Origin: JAAYDY01 sp964500225
Lineage (GTDB): Bacteria > Planctomycetota > Phycisphaerae > FEN-1346 > JAACEH01
Direction: 5' to 3'
Assembly: GCA_964500225.1 (NCBI GenBank)
Contig: CAZCOA010000014.1
Location: 1-55,724, forward strand
Length of the DNA stretch: 55,724 nucleotides
The translations under genes were made by a program, and so were the position numbers. The notes beneath the pieces were generated by a model that had not been told where the DNA came from, did not search any database, and worked only from the letters and a program-made list of their open reading frames with translations. Below, one piece after another: positions 51,071 to 55,724 of this stretch (the stretch's first letter is position 1; the number at the start of each line of letters is the position of its first letter).

Positions 51071-52294
51071 TCAGGCCTCGTCTATCACGTCCAGGCACGC
51101 AAAGCCCTTGCCTTCGAGGAATTCCAGGCTCGCGCCGCCGCCGGTCGAGATATGGCTCATCTTGTCGTCGTAACCGAACTGCGTCACGGCCGCAGCGCTG
51201 TCGCCGCCGCCGATGACCGTCGTGGCGTCTTTCAGATCGGCCAGGGCGGCACAGATCGCCTTGGTGCCTTTGGCCCACGGCTCTTTTTCGAAAACGCCCA
51301 TCGGGCCGTTCCAAACCACCGTCCTGGCGCCGGCCAGCTTGCTCTTGTAGAGCTCAATCGTCTTCGGGCCGATGTCCACGCCCATCCAGCCCTCGTCGAT
51401 CTCCGGCCCCTGCACCGCCGTCGGCGACGACTCGTCGAACGCCTCGACCACCAAGTGGTCTACCGGCAGTACCAGTTCGGCCTTCGCGCTTTCGATTTTC
51501 TTCAAGAGGCTCTTGGCCAGCGCGATCACATCGGTCTTCGACCCGTCCTTGTTCTCCTTGACGGACTCGACCTTGCTCTTGCCGGTGCTCTGGCCCAGGG
51601 CGCGCATGAACGTGTAGCTCATGGCACCGCCGATCAGCAGGACGTCCACCTTCTGCGACAGGTTCTCGATGACGCCGATCTTGTCGCTGACCTTGGCGCC
51701 GCCGAGAATGGCCACGAACGGCCGCCGCGGGTTCGTCAGCGCGTCGCCCAGGAACTGGAGCTCCTTCTGCACCAGGAACCCGATGGCCCGCGAACCCTTC
51801 GGCAGCGCCGCCGGCACACCGTACATGCTGGCGTGCTTGCGGTGGCTCGTGCCGAAGGCGTCGTTGACGTACACGTCGCCGAGCGAGGCCAGTTGCTTGA
51901 TGAACTCCGGATCGCTCTTCTCCTCGCCCTTGTGGAAACGGAGATTTTCCAGGACGATCACATCCCCGTCGGCCATCGCGCCGACCATCTTCTGAACCTC
52001 GGAACCGATGCAGTCGGGAGCCAGCTTGACGGGTTTTCCGAGCAGTTCGCCGAGGCGCTTAGCCGCCGGAGCGAGGGAAAACTCGGGCTTCACCTGGCCG
52101 TCGGGCCGACCCAGGTGGCTCATAAGAATAACCTTGCCGCCCCCTTTCACGGCCGCCTTGATCGTCGGCAGCGCCGCCTGAATGCGGGTGTCGTCGGTAA
52201 TGTTCCGCCGCTCATCCAGCGGCACATTGAAGTCCACGCGCATCAGAACCCGCTTGCCCTTGACGTTCAGCTTATCGACGGTCAGTTTCGCCAT
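51071..52294 (-). CDS. pgk: phosphoglycerate kinase
   Basis: A 407-aa monomeric glycolytic kinase (1,3-bisphosphoglycerate + ADP to 3-phosphoglycerate + ATP). The substrate-binding N-terminal signature VLMRVDFNVPLD, the histidine/arginine motifs LMSHLGRPDG and GTSHRKHAS, and the nucleotide-loop GGDSAAAVTQFG near the C-terminus are present. The length is normal. ATG 52294 has AAGGAG upstream. It follows gap by 168 nt and precedes rpe. No triose-phosphate isomerase fusion is present. Confidence 0.96.
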   Translation of the reverse strand: MAKLTVDKLNVKGKRVLMRVDFNVPLDERRNITDDTRIQAALPTIKAAVKGGGKVILMSHLGRPDGQVKPEFSLAPAAKRLGELLGKPVKLAPDCIGSEVQKMVGAMADGDVIVLENLRFHKGEEKSDPEFIKQLASLGDVYVNDAFGTSHRKHASMYGVPAALPKGSRAIGFLVQKELQFLGDALTNPRRPFVAILGGAKVSDKIGVIENLSQKVDVLLIGGAMSYTFMRALGQSTGKSKVESVKENKDGSKTDVIALAKSLLKKIESAKAELVLPVDHLVVEAFDESSPTAVQGPEIDEGWMGVDIGPKTIELYKSKLAGARTVVWNGPMGVFEKEPWAKGTKAICAALADLKDATTVIGGGDSAAAVTQFGYDDKMSHISTGGGASLEFLEGKGFACLDVIDEA

Positions 52295-52462
52295 GACAGG
52301 AATCTCCTTCCGACGGTGTCCCGCAAGGGACGCTCTGTCCAGGTCTCCACGTGCGGCCGGTCCGCGGCCGCCATCCGGACGCCCATAATACCAGACCACC
52401 GCGGAAGCGTCCATACCTCGTCGCTCCCGCGGTGGCTGTTCTTCCGCCGTAGGCCCTCGGCC

Positions 52463-53470
52463 TTACAGGGCGGCCAGTTTCATCATCAGGTCCACCATAC
52501 GGCACGAGAAGCCCCACTCGTTGTCGTACCACGACACGACCTTCACGAGGTTGCCGTCCATGACCATGGTGCAACCGGCGTCGAAGATGCTCGAGCGGCT
52601 GTCGCCGACGATGTCGGCCAGGACGATCGGATCCTCGGTGTAGCCGAGGATGCCCTTCATGGTCGTCTCGCTGGCCTTCTTCACGGCGGCGTTGACCTCT
52701 TCCTTGGTCACCGGCTTGTTCATCTCGGCCACCAGGTCCACGACGCTGCCCGTCGGGGTCGGAACGCGGAGGGCGTAGCCGTCGAGCTTGCCCTTGAGCG
52801 CCGGAATGACCAAGCCGACGGCCTTGGCGGCGCCGGTGGTGGTCGGGATGATGTTCATCGCGGCCGAGCGGGCGCGGCGCAGGTCCTTATGGATGAAGTC
52901 CAGGATGCGCTGGTCGTTGGTGTAGCTGTGCACGGTGGTCATCATGCCGCGCTTGATGCCGAAGGCGTCATGGAGCACTTTGGCGACCGGGGCCAGGCAG
53001 TTGGTCGTGCAGGAGGCGTTCGAGACGATCTTGTGAGCGGCCGTCAACGTGTTGTCATTGACACCGATGACGACCGTCGCGTCCAGTTCGCCCTTGGCCG
53101 GCGCCGACAGGATGACCTTCTTGGCGCCGGCGTCGATGTGCTTCTGGCAGGCCTCACGATTGGTGAATACGCCCGTGCATTCCAGGACCACGTCCACGCC
53201 CAGGCTGCCCCACGGGAGCTTCGCCGGATCTTTCTCGGCCGTCACCGGGATCTTCTTGCCGTCCACCACAAGATTCGTGCCGTCCACATCCACCGTGCCC
53301 GGGTACTGCCGGTACGTGCTGTCGTACTTCAGCAAATGCCCCAGGCTCTTGGCGTCGGCCAGATCGTTGATGCCGACGACCTCGACCTTGCCCTTGGCAT
53401 TCTGCTGAATGGCCCGGAACGTCAGGCGCCCGATGCGACCAAATCCGTTAATTCCGACTTTGACTGCCAT
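52463..53470 (-). CDS. gap: glyceraldehyde-3-phosphate dehydrogenase, type I
   Basis: A 335-aa NAD-dependent GAPDH. The Rossmann start VKVGINGFGRIGR and the active-site SNASCTTNCLAP with its nucleophilic Cys are canonical, as is the C-terminal WYDNEWGFSCRMVDL. An Asp-less loop after the second strand (VVGINDLADA) suggests NAD preference, inferred from the Asn-Asp pair. ATG 53470 has GAAGGAG about 9 nt upstream. It is the first gene of gap-pgk-rpe-accD, led by the promoter at 53567-53595 with a leader of about 90 nt. Confidence 0.96.
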   Translation of the reverse strand: MAVKVGINGFGRIGRLTFRAIQQNAKGKVEVVGINDLADAKSLGHLLKYDSTYRQYPGTVDVDGTNLVVDGKKIPVTAEKDPAKLPWGSLGVDVVLECTGVFTNREACQKHIDAGAKKVILSAPAKGELDATVVIGVNDNTLTAAHKIVSNASCTTNCLAPVAKVLHDAFGIKRGMMTTVHSYTNDQRILDFIHKDLRRARSAAMNIIPTTTGAAKAVGLVIPALKGKLDGYALRVPTPTGSVVDLVAEMNKPVTKEEVNAAVKKASETTMKGILGYTEDPIVLADIVGDSRSSIFDAGCTMVMDGNLVKVVSWYDNEWGFSCRMVDLMMKLAAL

Positions 53471-53566
53471 GGCGATTGACTCCTTCCCTCTGGTGTTCCG
53501 AAGATGGACCCTCGCCGACGTCCACAGACGCACCGACACCGGCGTTCTCACACTAAGCGAACCAGA

Positions 53567-53595
53567 AGTATAGGAGACAGTCTGCCGGCATGCAA
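53567..53595 (-). promoter_or_regulatory. promoter of gap-pgk-rpe-accD
   Basis: TTGCAT, exactly 17 nt, then TATACT on the minus strand, the best-spaced promoter in this part of the window. It overlaps the region just after the repeat-protein stop. Confidence 0.7.
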
Positions 53596-53650
53596 GAGTT
53601 TTTGCAGGCCGTCTCGGCAGCCGGCAAGAGGGAAGGAACCGGAAGTGGAG

Positions 53651-55724
53651 TTACAGCCTCGCGGGAGCTTCCTCGACGGGTTCGGCGGCGGGGGCCTCTT
53701 CCTGGGCCGCCGGGGCGTCGCCTTCGGCCGGGGCGGCGTCCTCCGACGGATCGGCCGGTTCGGCCCCGGCGGCGTCCGGGCCATCCTCGTCGGCCATGCG
53801 GAACACGGTGTCGGCGACCAAGTCGCCGCCCAGGCGGTTCGTAGCTTCAGTGACGGCCTCATCGATGGCTTCGGCCAGGTCGTGATCGCTCTGACTGACA
53901 GCTTGCCGCAGCCGGCTCCAGAACCGTTGCAGCAACGTTCCCGACGCCACACCCGCCGGATCGGCCGAGATATCCACCAGACGCCGCACCAGTTCGTCCG
54001 CCGCAGGGTCAACCTCGTCGGACGCAGGATCCGAGGCTAGCGGGTCGCGACCCGAGTCGCCGTCGGCGAGGCTGTGCTTGCCGCGATACTCGGGGTTATA
54101 GAGTTCAACCCGATCGAACCCAACGGCGTCGAAGCTCCAGGCTCGCGCGCGTACCGTGGTCTGCCGCCCGAAGACCGGCAACAAAACATCCGCCCGGTCG
54201 CGACCGGCAAGACCGGCGCCGTCGGCGCTGAAGCCACCAACAAGCGCACCGTTGCCGCCACGTCCCGCAACCGTGCGCCCACTGACAGTCTCGTACGGCA
54301 ACCACTCCGGCCACAGCCGCCCGTCGTACCGGAACGGCATGCCCGACGCCATGACCCACCGCTGGCCGTTGACCGTCAGCACGCCCGAGTCGTCGAACTT
54401 GCCCATCACGTAGCCGCTGATGCTGCCCACCTGAATGCTGCCGATCGCGCCGCGTGACGACCAGGCGTCGCCGCCGGCCTGGACGCTGCCGCTCAGCGTA
54501 CCGCCGACACGGATACCATCAATCGCACCGCCGGCGGCCGTCATCACGCGGCCGCTCAGCGACCCCTCAACGTGCAGCTCGTGCATGCTGCCCGCCTTGA
54601 CGGAACTACTGCTGAGGTTCCCGGCGTGTAATTCGTACAGCCGCCCCGACACGGTCAGCGGCGCCGCCAGGTCGCCGCCCACCGTTACGGATGTCGCCGA
54701 CCCCATCTGGACCGTGCCGCCGGTAACGTTGCCGCCCACATCAAGCGACAGCAACGACCCGCCGACCGTCAGGCCGCCGGTCAGGTTCCCGCCGATGGCC
54801 AGTTCTCCGGCCGAGCCGGCCACGATTCTGTTGACATCCCCGGCCACGTCCAAGGCGCCCAGCCGCCCGGTCACGCTCACGGTGCCGAGAATGCTCTCGC
54901 TCACGGTCAACGTGCCGACGCCCGTAATCCGGCCGCCGTTGAGGTTCGACGCCCCGCCCAGATAGCCGAGGTTGCCGTCAATCGTCACATCGCCGAGGCT
55001 GCCCGTCACGCCGTCGAAACCGATCTCGTTCACCAGCGTCGATCCCGCGCCGCTCCAGACCACTTCGATCCCCGGATCGGTGCCGAGCTGCGTGACCATG
55101 ATGCTGATGTACGAGGCATCCAACGCGATCCACATCCGGGCCATCGTCAGGCCGGCGGTCTCCAGCAGGTTGACGTGGAAATCGCCCCACGTGAGGTCGG
55201 CCATCGACTCCAGACGCAACTCGTCCTCGGCCACCTCGAAATCGATGCCCGCAGCCGTGGTCCAGTCGCCGCCATTGATCCGCAGCGTCCCGTCGCCGTC
55301 GAACTCGCCGGCCACTTCGCCTGCTCCCATCGCACCGAAATTGATCGCCGAAATCGCCCCGCGCTGGGCCGCCGTCCCGGCGCTGACGTGACCGTCCAGC
55401 AAGCCGCCGATGTCCACCGTGGCGATGCCCTGTCCCGCAGCCGTGGTCACCGTGCCGCCCGACGACAAGTCGCCGTCGATGTCCAGCGTCGTCAACGCCC
55501 CTGCCACATCCACGTCCCCGGACAGGTCGCCGCCAACGTGCAGCGTGCCCATCGTCCCACCGACCATCACGTCGCCCGACAGGTCGTTGCCCACCAGCAG
55601 CGACGCCACAGCGCCGCCGGAGGCCACCTCGCCCGACAGGTTGCCCCCGACGCCCAGCGTCGTGATCGTCCCCGCCGACGACACCGTACCCGACAGGTTC
55701 CCGTCGATGTCCACCGCGCCGATA
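53651..55724 (-). CDS. large solenoid-repeat surface protein, C-terminal part (5' end beyond window)
   Basis: At least 690 residues in one open frame that runs off the right edge, so start and signal peptide are not visible. Counting from the GTG at 55714, residues 1-80 are four repeats of 19 residues with the form (V/I)GG(N/D)LSGxVxxxGxΦxxL. A second set spans about 270-412. Each set is followed by a related block (118-156 and 421-458) with RGAI, GxFDxxGxLxxNG and xWxxAxG, so a module of about 300 residues is duplicated. A globular part (about 480-560), a helical segment with LQRFWSRLRQAVSQSDHDLAEAI and an acidic Pro/Ala/Glu tail end the protein. No PEP-CTERM or LPXTG motif is present. It is probably an extracellular beta-solenoid; function unknown. 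Confidence 0.8.
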   Translation of the reverse strand, partial: IGAVDIDGNLSGTVSSAGTITTLGVGGNLSGEVASGGAVASLLVGNDLSGDVMVGGTMGTLHVGGDLSGDVDVAGALTTLDIDGDLSSGGTVTTAAGQGIATVDIGGLLDGHVSAGTAAQRGAISAINFGAMGAGEVAGEFDGDGTLRINGGDWTTAAGIDFEVAEDELRLESMADLTWGDFHVNLLETAGLTMARMWIALDASYISIMVTQLGTDPGIEVVWSGAGSTLVNEIGFDGVTGSLGDVTIDGNLGYLGGASNLNGGRITGVGTLTVSESILGTVSVTGRLGALDVAGDVNRIVAGSAGELAIGGNLTGGLTVGGSLLSLDVGGNVTGGTVQMGSATSVTVGGDLAAPLTVSGRLYELHAGNLSSSSVKAGSMHELHVEGSLSGRVMTAAGGAIDGIRVGGTLSGSVQAGGDAWSSRGAIGSIQVGSISGYVMGKFDDSGVLTVNGQRWVMASGMPFRYDGRLWPEWLPYETVSGRTVAGRGGNGALVGGFSADGAGLAGRDRADVLLPVFGRQTTVRARAWSFDAVGFDRVELYNPEYRGKHSLADGDSGRDPLASDPASDEVDPAADELVRRLVDISADPAGVASGTLLQRFWSRLRQAVSQSDHDLAEAIDEAVTEATNRLGGDLVADTVFRMADEDGPDAAGAEPADPSEDAAPAEGDAPAAQEEAPAAEPVEEAPARL

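Noticed and set aside
50825..53479. 884-codon open frame on the plus strand
   Set aside because: Antisense to rpe, pgk and gap, which have complete family motifs; the reverse frame has none.

Overview
Organism. This is GC-rich bacterial DNA with the gene repertoire of a planctomycete, most likely in or near the Phycisphaerae. The evidence is a DUF1501 protein next to a DUF1549/DUF1553 (PSD1) protein and a pre-peptidase C-terminal (PPC) repeat protein, a Ser/Thr kinase with an N-terminal MJ0042-type zinc ribbon, a PEP-CTERM-anchored protease, pyruvoyl-dependent arginine decarboxylase, and many secreted carbohydrate-active proteins. No rRNA, tRNA, CRISPR array, phage or insertion sequence was recognised. 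Taxonomy is inferred from gene content only. Layout. (1) 1-3.2 kb, minus strand: an acyl-ACP operon in the order dehydratase A, acyl carrier protein, dehydratase B, ketosynthase-like protein, running off the left edge. The ketosynthase-like protein has lost its catalytic Cys and both catalytic His, so it looks like a chain-length-factor-type partner. The carrier protein has an insertion of about 45 residues. Strong hairpins flank the carrier gene. (2) 3.4-16 kb, minus strand: a PEP-CTERM subtilase-like protein, a U32 protein (RlhA type), a large secreted glycoside-hydrolase-like protein, an M42 aminopeptidase, an MFS exporter and a MATE exporter, with one or two decayed gene fragments between them. 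(3) 16-18 kb: a polyprenol-type glycosyltransferase with a DUF2304 partner, divergent from a methyltransferase. (4) 18-27 kb: two convergent sodium:solute symporter paralogues, LeuC, a GH39-like and a GH43 secreted enzyme, probably a polysaccharide-use neighbourhood. (5) 27-34 kb, plus strand: an orphan histidine kinase, alanine racemase, an HtrA lipoprotein and a second, catalytically dead HtrA-like PDZ protein. (6) 34-40 kb: a Ser/Thr kinase and ileS fire from strong divergent promoters. ileS has a leader of about 290 nt with a terminator-like hairpin inside it. purN and an orphan DNA methyltransferase with a basic disordered tail follow. (7) 41-44 kb: an M24-fold protein lacking most metal ligands, then pdaD-speB, which converts arginine to agmatine to putrescine. 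(8) 44-49.4 kb, minus strand: DUF1549/1553, DUF1501 and PPC proteins. (9) 49.5-53.5 kb, minus strand: gap-pgk-rpe-accD behind a near-consensus promoter. (10) 53.6 kb to the right edge: the C-terminal part of a large repeat (solenoid) surface protein. How it fits together. Central metabolism (gap, pgk, rpe, accD, leuC, ileS, purN, alr) is mixed with cell-envelope functions: secreted hydrolases, HtrA quality control, glycosyl transfer, repeat proteins and exporters. The most unusual unit is the acyl-ACP operon at the left edge, whose gene set and dead ketosynthase suggest a specialised reducing type II fatty-acyl or polyene synthase rather than housekeeping fatty-acid synthesis. All functions are read from motifs and were not confirmed by database search.
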